Positions 44,245-56,531 of a stretch of 64,000 nucleotides of DNA are shown here, one piece after another. Position numbers and translations under genes: made by a program. The DNA lies in the NCBI GenBank assembly GCA_030737875.1, contig CM060921.1, positions 401,738,192 to 401,802,191 on the forward strand, read 5' to 3'. The first letter of the stretch is position 1. Every line of letters starts with the position of its first letter. The notes beneath the pieces are model-generated. The model saw only the letters and a program-made list of their open reading frames with translations, was not told the origin of the DNA and did no database searches. This DNA comes from Allium sativum. Lineage: Eukaryota > Streptophyta > Magnoliopsida > Asparagales > Amaryllidaceae.

Positions 44245-46802
44245 TGTAACAACCCACATTCTATGCATCTAGGATCGTAGAATATTTATTTCTTTTTCTA
44301 GGTAAGTCGTATGGTCGTGTACTTTTGGGAAACGACTAGTGGGGTCATTTCCCATGTTCATGATTTTTGCCAATTTTTAAATGACCGTTTTGCCCCTAGT
44401 TGATCTTGTTTCGTCCATAACTTTTGACTGAAAAGGAATTTTGACCTGAAACCACTTCCATTAGCTCCGGATGATGGATTCTCTTTCCGTAGAGTGGTCA
44501 TAATAGTCAAACGGACTTACCGTTTGGGAGATAAGGCTGAATTAAGGTTTAAAAGGTTATTTTCAGCTAATTGGGCTTAACCGGGTAATTAGCAGCTAGG
44601 CCCAAAGGGGGATTTCGGGATTAGTGATACTTAGGGGCTGCTAGGGTTATGATTTCGGTTTTTACTTCATTTTCCAGCCGCCTAAGACATTCCTTCAAGT
44701 ATAGCCATGGCCTCCACCTTCTAATTTCACTCCAAATCACCTCTAATCACTTTCTAATCAAAGATTAAGCAAAACTACATCAAACCAAAGGGGATTAGCA
44801 CCAAATCAGAGAGAGAGTTGCTGGAGCACATAGAGATTGGATCTATATCAGAGGAGTTTTAGTTCTGAAAGTTTAATTGTGCCAAAGGTGAGTGATTTGC
44901 ACTGTTTTTCACTAATTATGGCTAATTAGGGTAATTAGCGAAGATTAGCGAAATTATTGCTCAGAAAAATCTAGAAAAATTCCTAAAATTCTAAAACATC
45001 ATTTTATGCCTCTGATATGAATTTGGGTTAATTTCGACTAATTTTGCAAATCCCGGATTTTAGGGGATTAAGGGGTGATTAGCGATAATTAGTGAAATTA
45101 AGCATGTTAAAAATCTGGGAAAATATGTATAAATTCATAAATATTATTTTAAGCCTCTGTTAGAAAAATTGGCTAATTTGGTTAAGTTTTGCTAATCCTA
45201 TTGTTAGATTTGCTTAAACATGCTTAAGGGGAAAATATGGGTTTTTGGGTATGTTTGATCCGTTTTGACATATAATATCGTTGTTTTGTTGCTTGTGGAT
45301 GTTTATGCATGTTGCTATGACTGTATGATATGCTTTGTGATTGTCTAGAAGTGTTAGTTTGGTCGAAAACGCCGTCGAATGGCGTAAAACAGTCATTGGA
45401 AAAGCAGCAGGAAAGTACCCGAACCGGATCAGATCGGATGGGAGCACGAACCGACCCGAGGTGCAACTCGCGAACCGAACCGATCGTGATACACGACCCG
45501 AACCGCTCGCCTGAAGGACCCCACGAACCGACCCGAGGTGATGATACCGATCCGAACAAGAAGGAGTAGCCACGAACTGGAGGAGCACGACTCGATCCAC
45601 TGGGGGTGTTGACGACCCGAACCACCACGAGTCAGAGCACCGAACCGATCCGCCACCTGAGGATTTCCACGAACCGAACCGGCGAACACCACGAGCTGAC
45701 TAAGGGCGAGGACCACGAAGACATGGTGGCACGATCCGACCCGAACTGAAGTGGGGGACCCGATCCAGATAGGGGAGCACGATCCGAACCGAGCAAGGGT
45801 GATGACCACGACCTGAAGAAAAGTGAAGAAGGCCGATCCGGTGAAGACCAAAACCCGAGATGCAAAGGTAGTTCAAACGGGAAGTTGTACTCAGGATCCA
45901 GACGGGAACCAACGAGTTAACTTCACGATTGGACTTTGCTGCGGGACGTGTGCAAAGGAGTTATCGATGCCTATCACTTTGGTTACCATTGATAGATGGA
46001 TTAGGGGCTCGTAGTGTAGTTATACGGGGTTGTACTCCGTCATGGCCCAAAGGATTAGGTGAACAGAGTAATGGGTATCGTATGCTTTACGCACCGAGTG
46101 AGAGATGTGAGGATGGCTGCTATGCTTGATTGTTTGACATCACTATGACATGCACACCCCCACCCCCGTTATCTTTACACCATTTGAAAGGGCACCTTAG
46201 AGTGTTGTACAGTATGTAGTGCTAACTCTTTGGTTGCAGGTCCAGGTTCAGGTATGATTGGATTATACCTGTTATTATTCTGTTTAGATTCTTATCGCTC
46301 ATACCAGACTTTATGTCTGACCCAAAGTTTTATGTCTCTTCTTATTACTCTGGGTGCTCACACGAGCAGACTAGAGACAGGTTAGGTGGATGCACGGGTA
46401 GCTGTACTGGAGACGAGCAGGAGGCTTCCACGTATGATATTTATGTATTATCTCCCTGTGTTATCGATGGTCACTGCCTGGGCATTAGTAGTGTACCTTT
46501 TCCTTTCTTTTGCTTAGAGACAGTATTTTGAGGTTGTAATAAGGATGTTGGATCATAAGCTGTATTTTGGATTTCCGCTGCCATGTTAGACATGATTTAG
46601 TTTTTCAGCTTATGCACTGTCTCGACTGTTTTATGTCAAAGTTATGTTATTATTATATTTTATTCCATGCGCTGTGAGACATTCTACAGGTTCTGTGTTA
46701 GTTCATTCTTCCTTTTCTTCTGGCGACCGTTCTGTGCTAGCTGGGTATGTGTACAGCGCACTTTCGGAGGAAATGCAGGCTGGTGCGGGACGGGCCGTCA
46801 CA
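44245..46802 (+). repeat. Element C 3' LTR
   Basis: 2558 bp, same length as the 5' LTR with no indel needed. Hairpin counterpart at 46305-46319. Confidence 0.95.
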
Positions 46803-46965
46803 GTTACTCTGATGATGATGTTCTTCTTCTATTCTATAAGTTCTATCTTATCTATCCTCACCCTCTATCTTCTTTCTATTAGTTTCTTGAATTTCCAGTG
46901 CAATTCGGGGTTGGACTTGTGATATTTGGTCAGCTCAAATTCCCCCGGAAATCCGGGTCACTACA
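46803..46965 (+). repeat. Element B 5' LTR, last part after element C
   Basis: TSD GTTAC (46803-46807), then 158 bp ending GGGTCACTACA. It matches the end of the 3' LTR (53390-53559). A CTT triplet run is shorter here than in the 3' copy. Confidence 0.95.
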
Positions 46966-48313
46966 GTTGGTATCAGAGCCAGGTTTTGGTGATCGGACAT
47001 AACTCTGTGGCGTAACTCAGTAGAGATGGGATTAGTAATATCCTAGATTGAGTTGAGTGTATATATATACAAGAGAGCGTATATGTTATTGAATATAAAA
47101 ATGGTTTTATATTGTGGGGATTCATTGGCTGAGTTGTTTATGAGTTCTGGTCGATCAGTTTGATCCACTGTATCGGTAGGAGTAAATAAACACTTGAATA
47201 CGATGGACCGACACAGTATGGATATGTGATATATTATCATATATAGGATATATTTGTTGCTATTATAATCGAGTAAGATTATAAATTAAATGGTTAAGTA
47301 TATAAACAATCAGAATCATATAAGTAAAGTATATGAAATAAGATGAATTAAATATGAATTTAAATCAGATTTGGAATTAAAATAAGGAAATTTTAAGTTC
47401 CTGGGAGATTTTGAAATGTTTTCAAAATGGAAGTATTTAGTAATGGTTTTGAAAATGATATAGTATTGAAATCACTTGGGTCGCTGGAAAATAATTCCGA
47501 TGATGACTGCGCAGTATCATCGGTGTGATTTTCGAGTTCTAAGTGACGGATTACTACCAAGGATTTAGTTTTTAAAATTGTTTTTGTGAAAACAAGGTGT
47601 TCAAGAAATTCAAAGGTTTTGAATTGGTATTATGATTTCAAATTTGATTGAAAGAAACCCAGGGATTTAAGTTCGGGAATTAAAATTTAACGTATGAAGT
47701 TAAATAGACTGAGATGAAAAATGTGAATAAGTGAATTAGAATTAAACATGAACTAAGTTAAATAAAATTGAATTGGATTAAAGATAATCTAGAATGGAAC
47801 CAAATTGATAAGTCAATAATTTGGAATTTGATATTGGGGTTCAAATGAAATTCGATTTGGATTTGAGGATATGAACTGATTGGAATTCGATTGAGATAAC
47901 ACTGGTATATGCTGAGTTGATAGCATATGGAAGTGATAAAGTTGATATGCCCAACAAAAAGGTACCAGTTTATATTATATATGGATATGAGATTTATGAG
48001 CCGAATTGGCAAGCCGCTTTGCTGTTTGATTTTCTTTTGGGTTAAAGAAGGCCCAGAGAGGCGAGTTGGAGTTTGAGATATTGACCAGTAAAAAGGAGGT
48101 GCTGGCGATTTTTTTTTTGAAAAGTTAAGGCGTTAGAAAATTTTCAAAATTTTTGAAAATTTAGTTAGTTGGAATAAATTAATATTTAGTCGATATTAAT
48201 TGGTTCAGTTGAAACCGGAGTCAAGAGGTAAACAGATAAATTTTTACCCAGTAGATAGGGTCGTCCCCTAGCTTAGCAATTTCGAGGACGAAATTTTATT
48301 AAGGGGGGAAGAA
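46966..48313 (+). other. Element B internal domain, non-coding
   Basis: 1348 bp. It opens with the PBS TGGTATCAGAGCCAGG (46968 onward, long match to initiator tRNA-Met) and closes with TTTCGAGGACGAAAT (48281-48295) and the PPT AAGGGGGGAAGAA (48301-48313). No frame over 84 codons, and none with a gag or pol motif. A block around GGCAAGCCGCTTTGCT (48010-48025) has a clear relative in the internal DNA of element E (about 63626-63650, minus strand). Confidence 0.9.
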
Positions 48314-51300
48314 TGTAGTGACCCGCATTTTTAGCTGTTGAACAATTAATTTATTTAATTATTAAATATCGATTTATCGATATCGAGAACGTGAATTAAA
48401 TAATATTGAAGATTTAATTAATAATTATAATATAATAAAATATATTATAGTGTCGAAATAGTCAGAAAAAGTAAAATTCACAATAGAGTGTGAATTGAAT
48501 AGTATACGAGATGTGGTTAAGTTTCGATTCGAAATATAATAACGATTATATTGAATCGACGACAGTTGAACGTATAGTTTATAATATATTTATAAACGAG
48601 CTCGAAATGGCGCTGCAGTTCGTAATTTGGCGATTTGAACTTCAACTGATTATACAGGATCCGTTTTAAACCGGATTTCTGTGAAACAAGAAACGTGTGG
48701 AGCTGGTGGAGTATATCTTTCTAGTGGAAGAGAAAGATCGGGATTTCGTCATGTAGATTTTGATGTACGTCCAAATCAAATTTCAGAAAAAGTCGCTGTG
48801 GAATTCCTTTATAATTCGCAACGCTTTATATACGTTATAAAAGGATTTTCGATATGAATTGAATATCGATAAATTTGAAATCTGAAATATCAATCTGTAA
48901 ATTTCTGATATGATATTCTGGAGCTATACGATATCATATGTGAAGATATACGATAATATAAATTTATTTATATTTAATAATATTTAAATATATTTATATA
49001 TTTAAATAGGCTATTTAGAGCGTTAAAAATAGCCGGTTTTGCAAACGAAGTCGGAATTCGACGAAACCAGTTTTGTTGGATCCGCAATATCAAATAGTTG
49101 TTAGATTTCCAGTTTCGTGATTTTTAGAGTCACTGTGTGGCCGTACGGATTTTTAGAGTGAGAAACAGTCAGTATTTTGACAGTTAAAAATACGCTGTGT
49201 GAGCATACGGAGTCGGAATTCGACGAAACCAGTTTCGTTGGGACCGTAATGTCGAACTGTAGCTACATGCCCATTTTCATGATTTTTGGGTATTGTATGG
49301 GATCGTAGGGATTTTTAAAGCAGAATACAGATAGCGGTTGGTTATAATTTTATATAATATTCGAATAAATAAATATTTTAAAATTTTGTATAAATGCACC
49401 AACTTATCTTCATAACCCTAAACCATTTTTCACTTCTGGTCAACGAGTTATCCGCCGTCATTATTTGTTCTCAGAAAATCAAAACGAGATAAACAAAATC
49501 CAAAGAAAAATCCAAAACAATTCATAGCAAATTCTATAAATCGCGAGGTATATACATATGGATTCAGTAGAGAAGAAGCTTCGATTCTGTGTCAAAATGG
49601 TTTGGTGCGATGGGTTATAGGGAGGGCCGACTATCCTTCAGGCGAGCTAGGTTTACGGTTCATCAGAGAAAGGGGTGATCGGACTTTGATTCGAAGGTGT
49701 AGGCGAGGTCGCCGTAGCAAGAGGGTCAGGACGGTGGTCATTTGGTGGTTGATGATGATCGGAAGTGGAATGCGATAAGGGGAAAAGTGGTTCGACGATA
49801 GCAGGTCAGTTCTCGGGGGGGGGGGGGGGGAGCGTCGAACTGAAGGAAAGGGGGTCTGGTTGGATCGAAATTTGGTGGCGAGGTCACTGGTGAGGGTGTT
49901 GTCGGAGATTGGTGGCCGGAGAAGAGTGGGTGGTCGGTCAAAACTACGGTCAATGGAGGAAAAGGGGAGGAGCGATATCGAAATGAATTTGGGAAGAAGA
50001 GGGAAGCGAATTCGGGTCTTAAACGTAAGAAGGATGGGCCGGGAGGAAAGTAAGCCCATTTAAAATGTTTAAGTCCATTTTTTTTTATTTCAAATAGCGT
50101 ATTTACTTGTGTAGTTCATATCTAACTCATACGTAAACGAAATCGAACAAAACAGGATCCGTTGGGATCGTATGGACAGACACTACACGATGGAACTGAC
50201 TGGAAGTCCATCCGAGCTCGTTACAATTTATCGCAAAATAAATTGTTCGTCTGAATCAAGTGACGATTATCGTTATTTAACGATGATAGTCCAATGTGAG
50301 TAAATCTCACTAACTCTGAACAGTTTATAATTTCAGGTTGTATGATTAGAACTGCTAAAAATTGTCTGTTTGACTGTGTATTGATTGTTTGATTGAACTG
50401 CTAGTCAGTTAGTTGAATTTCTATATTGATTCTGCTTAACAGAATATATCATATGGAACTGAAAGTGATGTTATCTATATTGTCTAAACATCTGTGATGC
50501 AGGGAAACAGGTTGGAGAAATCCGACTGGATTCCTCAACAGTTATTTTATTGTTTTTCATATATTTTGATATATGATGTGAATTATAACCTGTTGTTGAT
50601 TGTGTGTGTATGGACGATATTGAACATCGTGATTTGATATGATTGAATATCATAACATACGGGATGTTGGTAAGGAGATTTTCAAAGTGATATTGAAAAC
50701 AGAGATATTTATAAATTGAAATATTTATAAATAAGATATATTTTTAAATGGGAATATTTATAAACAGGAGTTAAGTGAATTAGTTAAGCTAAACTAAGTG
50801 AATTAGTTAAGCTAAACTAAGTGAATTGGTTAAGTTAACCAAAGTGAATTAGTCGAGTTAATCAAAGTGATTAGTTCAGTTAATCGAGATAAGTAAATCA
50901 AGTTAGGTTAATGGAGTTAAATAGAGTTAGTCGAATATAGTTTATTCGAATAGAGTTGAATAGAGTTAATCGAATAGTAGTTATTCGAATAGAGTTGAAT
51001 AGAGTTAATCGAATAGCAGTTATTCGAATAGAGTTAAATGGAGTTAAATCGAATATTAGTTATTCGATAGGAGTAAATCAAGTTGAGTTAAATAAACCAA
51101 GTTAGTCGAGCCTAGTCAATCGAATCGAATTGGTCGAACCCAGTAAGTCGAGTTAGTCGAGTCAAGTTAAGTTAGTCGAGTTAAGTTCGTCGAGTTAAAT
51201 AAATCGATGTTAGTTTCATCGAATGGAGTTATCGATGTTAGTTTCATCGAAGGGAGTTATCGATTATAGTTTAATCGAAGTGAGATTTTCAAATATGAGA

Positions 51301-53559
51301 TATTTGAAAGGAAGAGTTATCGAATATTAGTTATTCGAAGAGAGATTATCGAATATCGTTTATTCGAGAAGGAGTTAATCGAATATAGGTTATTCGAAGA
51401 AGAGTTAATCAAATAGAGATTTCTCGAAGAGAGTTAATCGGCAAATTCGATTACATCGAATTCGGGAAAGTACTTATACTTTCCAGTGTTTAAATAGAGA
51501 TTTATTTATTTATAAATAAATAAGTGTTAGGTTAATTATTCACTAATAAGAATAGAAGTTATAATTAAAGTTAGATAATTCGAAAGTAGGGATTATAACG
51601 TTATCGTTATAACCAATGTTTTAAATATAGAAGTGGACTAGTAAAATTGGATCCGAGAAAAGGTGTAAAGAAGTTGTTAAAGATTAAAAGATAAACTTTG
51701 ACCATTTTGAAGTTATAACGTTGTTCAGTTAAGGTCTGAGAGGTAATTATACCCCAACTTGAGTGACTTCCTTCTTAACTAAGAAATGGTAAGGTTTGAT
51801 CGTAAAGGAGTTTTGGAAATGTTTTCCAAACGAGAATCAGAAATGTTTTCTGATAAAAGAAAATAAGAATTTAGAATATAGGGAAACAGGAGGTAAATAA
51901 ATAAATGAACTAAAGAGATTATGTTAAATGATGTTTGTTCGATATAATTTCCATCTGGAAATAATATCGTTGTTTGCACACTTGTTTTTCTTTGATAGTT
52001 AACTCACCGACTATCGAAGTTTTGACCATTTTAACGTTGTTAATATGGAGAGACCGGTTGGATTATTATCCATAGAACCACTCTGTATTGGCATAAGCGT
52101 TGCGAATCATATATGCCAAAGATAATTGAAGACAGAGTAAAATGCAAGGGCTATCCTGTTTACAGAATAGTGCCTTCGGTTTGTCCAGTCCCAGGACAAC
52201 TTGTATGGGCGAAGGTCTGACAGAGTATATCTAATGGATCGCGTAAGTTGATCTGTTCAAACGTATTCACGTTTGGTGGCGGAGGAATTCGTTTCTCTTA
52301 GCTGTATACCCGTGTTATTTTTGGATAAGTCAATTTGTGATTTGGCGGGTATGACGATGTGACATTTCTAAGTAAATGAAGATGGATGTCTGACATAGTA
52401 TTTCCAGACAGTCACGTACATTGATTTCTTCAACTATACCAAGAGTGGAAGCGGAGAAGGAAACTTCTTTTAGTTGACACGTAATGTATGGTTGTAGACG
52501 TCAATTAGTGATTTCGATGGATTTGACAATGTAGCATTCGAAGTGGATCTGTTGTAATGATAAAGCGTAGCTTCTAGCCTCATCAACCGGTAAATGACAG
52601 AAATCGGGCAGGCAGCATGGCTAAGTCGGTCGCACCGAAGTAGGGTGTATAATCACCTATCTAGAGAATATTCATTTGTTTCTAAAAATCTATCAATGCT
52701 GTCCCATATATATATATATATACGGGAACGGTTGCTGATCCCAACCGTTGGTGATGTACATTCGATACACTCAAGCGAAATGAGTGGTCGGTCATGTGTG
52801 GCTGAGTTACAAGATGTTCTTGTTGAACTCCAGTGTATCGTTCCTAGAGTACACTGATCGGAAGGTGGTTCCATACCTTGTCATAGTTGGAAATCCAATC
52901 ATCCAATACGTGCTTGCGATTTTGATTGTATTCTATATATGTAGTAACGTGAGATGCAAGCGTTTCTACTAGACTGATATTTATTTGTACTTAGACATTA
53001 TTATAATATCAGAATGATATTGCTTTGAAAAGTTATTTGGATTCTCATAAGGGAAAAACCCGTTCCGTATTCACGGCGTGGTCTTATGAGATATCATATA
53101 CCTGTTTAAATGATTTGAGTTTATTCACACCAGTCCCATGACTGACCCGGAGTTTATTTGTTTTGTTTTCCCTAAACTCTTGGGTGCCTAAATTTGTACG
53201 GGCAGTCAAGTAGTCGGGATTTTCAGATACATTGAAGAGCTGGAGCAGGAGGCTTCAGAATCATATAGCTATAGCTTATTTCCGCTGTGTTGTAAGTGTT
53301 GTACTCTGATAAGTGCTATTGTATACATAACTGTTATATTTCAAAGTTATGTTATCTATTATATGTTATTCGTTCCGCTGTGAGGTTCGTGTTACTCTGA
53401 TGATGATGTTCTTCTTCTTCTTCTATTCTATAAGTTCTATCTTATCTATCCTCACCCTCTATCTTCTTTCTATTAGTTTCTTGAATTTCCAGTGCAATTT
53501 GGGGTTGGACTTGTGTTATTTGGTCAGCTCAAATTCCCCCGGAAATCCGGGTCACTACA
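48314..53559 (+). repeat. Element B 3' LTR
   Basis: 5246 bp, uninterrupted reference copy. Ends TGTAGTGACCC and GGGTCACTACA. 16-G run at 49815-49830, hairpin array about 50780-51399, short AT microsatellite 52706-52722, CAGTC-CCAT-GACTG at 53131-53144. Confidence 0.95.
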
Positions 53560-53564
53560 AATAT

Positions 53565-54897
53565 CCATTCGGGTATTAATTTCACTTCCTTGCATTTATA
53601 ATTTACTAAGACACCAAATGGATGTTAAAACAGTTTTTTTAAACGGTGAATTAGACGAAGAAATTTATATAGACCAGCCTGAAGGATTTGTAGTACATGG
53701 TTAAGAACATAAAGTATGCAAATTAGATAAATCATTATATGGTTTAAAACAAGAACTTTAACAATGGCATGAAAAATTTGAGAATTTTAATCATTTCACA
53801 TGGTGTTAAAGCTAATGAAAGTGACAAATGCATTTATTACAAATCTGAGAATGACATTTGCACTATTATGTAGATGACCTATTCATCTTTGGGTCAAACA
53901 TTCATGCCATAAATTAAGTCAAATCCTTATTGAGTGCCAATTTTGATATGAAAGATCTAGGTGAGATGAGTGTAATCCTTGGTATTAAAATTACTAGGTC
54001 AGAAAAGAGAATTTCTTTGGATCAATCTTATTACATTGAGAAGATACTAAAGAAATACAATTGTTTAGACTGTAAATATGCAAATACACCATATGATCAC
54101 AGTGTAAAGTTATTTAAGAACACTGATGAAGGTGTAAGACAGTCTGATTATGCGAGCATCATTGGCAATCTTTGATATGCCATTGATTGTACTAGACCCG
54201 ACATTGCCTATGTCGTGGGATAATTGTGCAGGTTTACCAGTAGACCTAGTATAAAGCATTGACATGATATTGAAAGGGTCATGAGATACCTTAAACGAAC
54301 CATGAACCTTGGATTACATTATGAAAAGTTTCAAGCTGTACTTGAAAGATATTCTGATGCTGACTGGAAATTTTATCTGATGATTCTATTGCGACCAGTG
54401 GCTATATATTTAGCATTGCTGGAAGAACTGTTTCTTGGAAATCTAAGAAACAGAATATCTTGACTCAGTACACTATAGTGACTGAGATAATAGCACTAGC
54501 TACAGCTAGTTAAGAAGCAGAGAACTAAAGAAATCTGCTATTTGAGATCCCTATAAAGGAAAAATAGACACCAGTGGTGTAATCGATTGTGATAGTTCCG
54601 CGGCTATTACAAAAAGTATAGAACCGTTATAACAACGGTAGAAAACGACGTCGTAAGCACAATACTGTAAAAGAACATCACATACATAGTGATGAAAAAT
54701 TCGACGACTATTGAAAGGAAAACAAATCCGATATTACAACGGTAAGAAATGATAGTCGTATACACAGTATTGTTAGAGAACATCACATATAAGTTGATGA
54801 TAATTTGGCAGATCCTTTGACGAAAGGACTGACCAGAAAGAAAGTCCTTAATAATTCTAAAAGAATGGGACTACTGCCTGAGATAGTGGAATCACGC
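53565..54897 (+). pseudogene. Element D RT and RNase H remnants, after element B
   Basis: Readable in several frames: [20 protein letters not shown] (about 53615), SLYGLKQ, YVDDLFIFGS (about 53868-53897), NFDMKDLGEMSVILGIKI (53939-53992), IGNL-stop, CTRPDIAY (about 54190), [26 protein letters not shown] (about 54340) and [14 protein letters not shown] (about 54805). Many stops and frameshifts. A segment of about 105 bp around AGAACATCACATA is duplicated (54640-54700 and 54745-54800) inside RNase H. No active enzyme is possible. Confidence 0.9.
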
Positions 54898-55404
54898 ACA
54901 ATGGTAACCCGACCTAAATGACTGGAGATCCCAAGAACTAGGTTCAATGGGTAAAAACAAGTTGTGTAGTGATAGTAGATGAACATGCTAAATTTATATA
55001 TTAAGAAGCATGTATTCCTGAAGTGATTAGAGGATGAGTTAATAGAAACTCTTAATGAGATCTATACTCTATTTGGAGTGGAGTACCTACCTTCAGGAGT
55101 ACTCTTGATAGACTCACCTATGTGAATGTGGAAATGTGGTCGTTTCCAATGGAGTTTTGGGCAGAACTTCTAGAGCGTTCACTAAACTTGGATAGACGTG
55201 CATGGCCATAAACGCACGGGCTTATTTGATTGCACTATGGAAAAGATTGTGTGTGGTTTGATGTCAGGAATAGAGTTCAAGACTACGTGTCACTCTAGTA
55301 AAAACTGAATCTTATTCACTACGCAAAGGTTCAAGTCGGATGACACCTTTGTTTATGCACGGTCTTATGTTTTTAGAAACTGCTCGATAATATTTTAAAA
55401 AATT
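54898..55404 (+). other. Element D 3' non-coding DNA before PPT
   Basis: Includes CTGGAGATCCCAAGA shared with the same place in Cop1 (21822-21836). No gene seen. Confidence 0.7.
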
Positions 55405-55416
55405 CAAGTGGGGGAT
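55405..55416 (+). other. Element D polypurine tract
   Basis: CAAGTGGGGGAT directly before TGTTGGAAAT. Confidence 0.92.
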
Positions 55417-56168
55417 TGTTGGAAATTTATGTGAATTGTTTAAAATATAGAAATAAGTGTATGATGGCTCCTAAATGTGAATAGTCCCACATCATGGGAT
55501 TACATGAAAGAAGCAAGTATTTATACTTGTTTCTAAGAAGCTTTGATGGGGCCTTGGGGCTCCCAATACATGCTTTGTTGTGAGGAGGGAGCCCATGCAT
55601 CATGACCACCACACGCGCGCGCGACCGACCAACCGACTCGACTCGATCTGACCCGACCCGGCCCGGTTCGGTTCGGGCTTGGGCCTTGGCTATGTGGTGT
55701 AGACACTTATATTTTTAGACCAGAAAAACTTGATTTTTTCGAACCGTTTTTTAATTACGGAAAATATTTCTGAACCGAATTTAATTTGAAACGGTAAACT
55801 TTTGACCAAGTATTTCGCAGATCCTATTTTCCTCCACTGACCAGTATTTTCAAATAACCTAATCCACGTCTATATATTATTATTTTCAGATTAGACGAGA
55901 TTATTATAGATAGAAAAAAAACTGTTTTTCTCTTTTCTCTTCCACCGCCATTAAAATATTCTTACAGAAATTTTCGAGCAGTTAAATCCGAAAATTCAAA
56001 TCTGCACTGATCTGTTTGTGCAAAGCAGATCAGTTATTAATTTCAGAGAGGCTGTTTTATCCTAGAGGCGGCGGCGAAAGTACGAACTGGTTTTGCACCA
56101 TCGACCAGATCGCCGAATCGTCTTCAAGAAAGCGACCTGGTCCGCGACTCAGCCATTGTTTCCCAACA
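55417..56168 (+). repeat. Element D 3' LTR (complete)
   Basis: 752 bp, TGTTGG...CCAACA. Contains AGTCCCACATCAT (about 55482), a CGCGCGCG stretch (about 55614), a GACTCGACTCG/CCCGGTTCGG block and a TATATATTA box at about 55870-55878. Confidence 0.95.
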
Positions 56169-56173
56169 GGTTT

Positions 56174-56531
56174 GAAGTGTCCAGTCACCGTCTTGCACCA
56201 AAATAAAACAAAAAATTGCAGCAACATCATAGTTCAGCTCAAGAGGAAACCTCGTCATAGAAATTACCCGAAAAAGATGTCATAATCGTAATGTGATGAG
56301 CAAATCGTCTTACTAAATCCTCCACATAATTTCATGAGTCCGATGAAAAAATAGCGCTTCTATCCTAGGAAGTTTCCTACGTAATAATTGCATTATCCAT
56401 ACCAAGTTCACCTTCACCCCATAGCTGTAGGTCACCGTTAACAGGCTGATAGAAAAGGCGGCGCAAATAACCAGGCCCAACAAGAGTATAGAAATAGTAC
56501 TCAAAATCATGACGCATACCAGTAGGTGCAT
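56174..56531 (-). other. Host DNA remnant with coding-like stretch
   Basis: 358 bp between elements D and E. On the minus strand, 56380-56530 is open and reads TGMRHDFEYYFYTLVGPGYL and RRLFYQPVNGDLQLWGEGEL, ending GMDNAIIT and a stop at 56377-56379. The composition is protein-like (aromatic-rich, not repetitive) and the sequence beyond the stop looks like a 3' UTR. I do not recognise the family. If it is an exon, upstream exons would lie to the right of element E, outside the window. D would then sit in the 3' UTR region and E in the exon. Confidence 0.4.

Larger units (their letters stand above)
38147..46802 (+). mobile_element. Gypsy chromovirus C, gag-only (TR-GAG-like)
   Basis: LTRs 38147-40704 and 44245-46802, both 2558 bp, differing at roughly 21 positions by eye. 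Ends TGTAACAACCC and GGGCCGTCACA. PBS 40707-40718, PPT 44232-44244, TSD GTTAC. Inside are an intact 355-codon gag, a protease remnant, about 1.6 kb with no readable RT or RNase H but many hairpins, and a short integrase C-terminus plus chromodomain. It matches the class of non-autonomous plant elements that keep only gag. Confidence 0.95.
33028..53559 (+). mobile_element. Gypsy-type LARD-like element B with giant LTRs
   Basis: Two direct LTRs, about 5.28 kb (33028-38146 plus 46808-46965, interrupted by C) and 5246 bp (48314-53559), with 11-bp inverted ends TGTAGTGACCC/GGGTCACTACA. The internal domain is only 1348 bp (46966-48313). It has a PBS and a PPT but no gag or pol. The LTRs differ by roughly 23 substitutions by eye, plus microsatellite changes. 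Such elements are called LARDs when LTRs exceed 4 kb and the inside is non-coding. The 1.35-kb inside is short even for that class. All proteins would have to come in trans. Confidence 0.94.
30141..56168 (+). mobile_element. Ty1/copia element D, decayed, hosting elements B and C
   Basis: Two direct LTRs (30141-30695 and 55417-56168), TSD GGTTT, a copia-type PPT and pol remnants in copia order. The 5' LTR lacks about 200 bp of U3 that the 3' LTR keeps. The aligned parts differ at roughly 11 of 530 positions by eye. No tRNA PBS follows the 5' LTR: ATTTGAAGACG is found instead. Most of gag and the N-terminal half of integrase are missing, and stops are frequent. Element B is inserted in its RT at 33027/53560. 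Confidence 0.94.
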
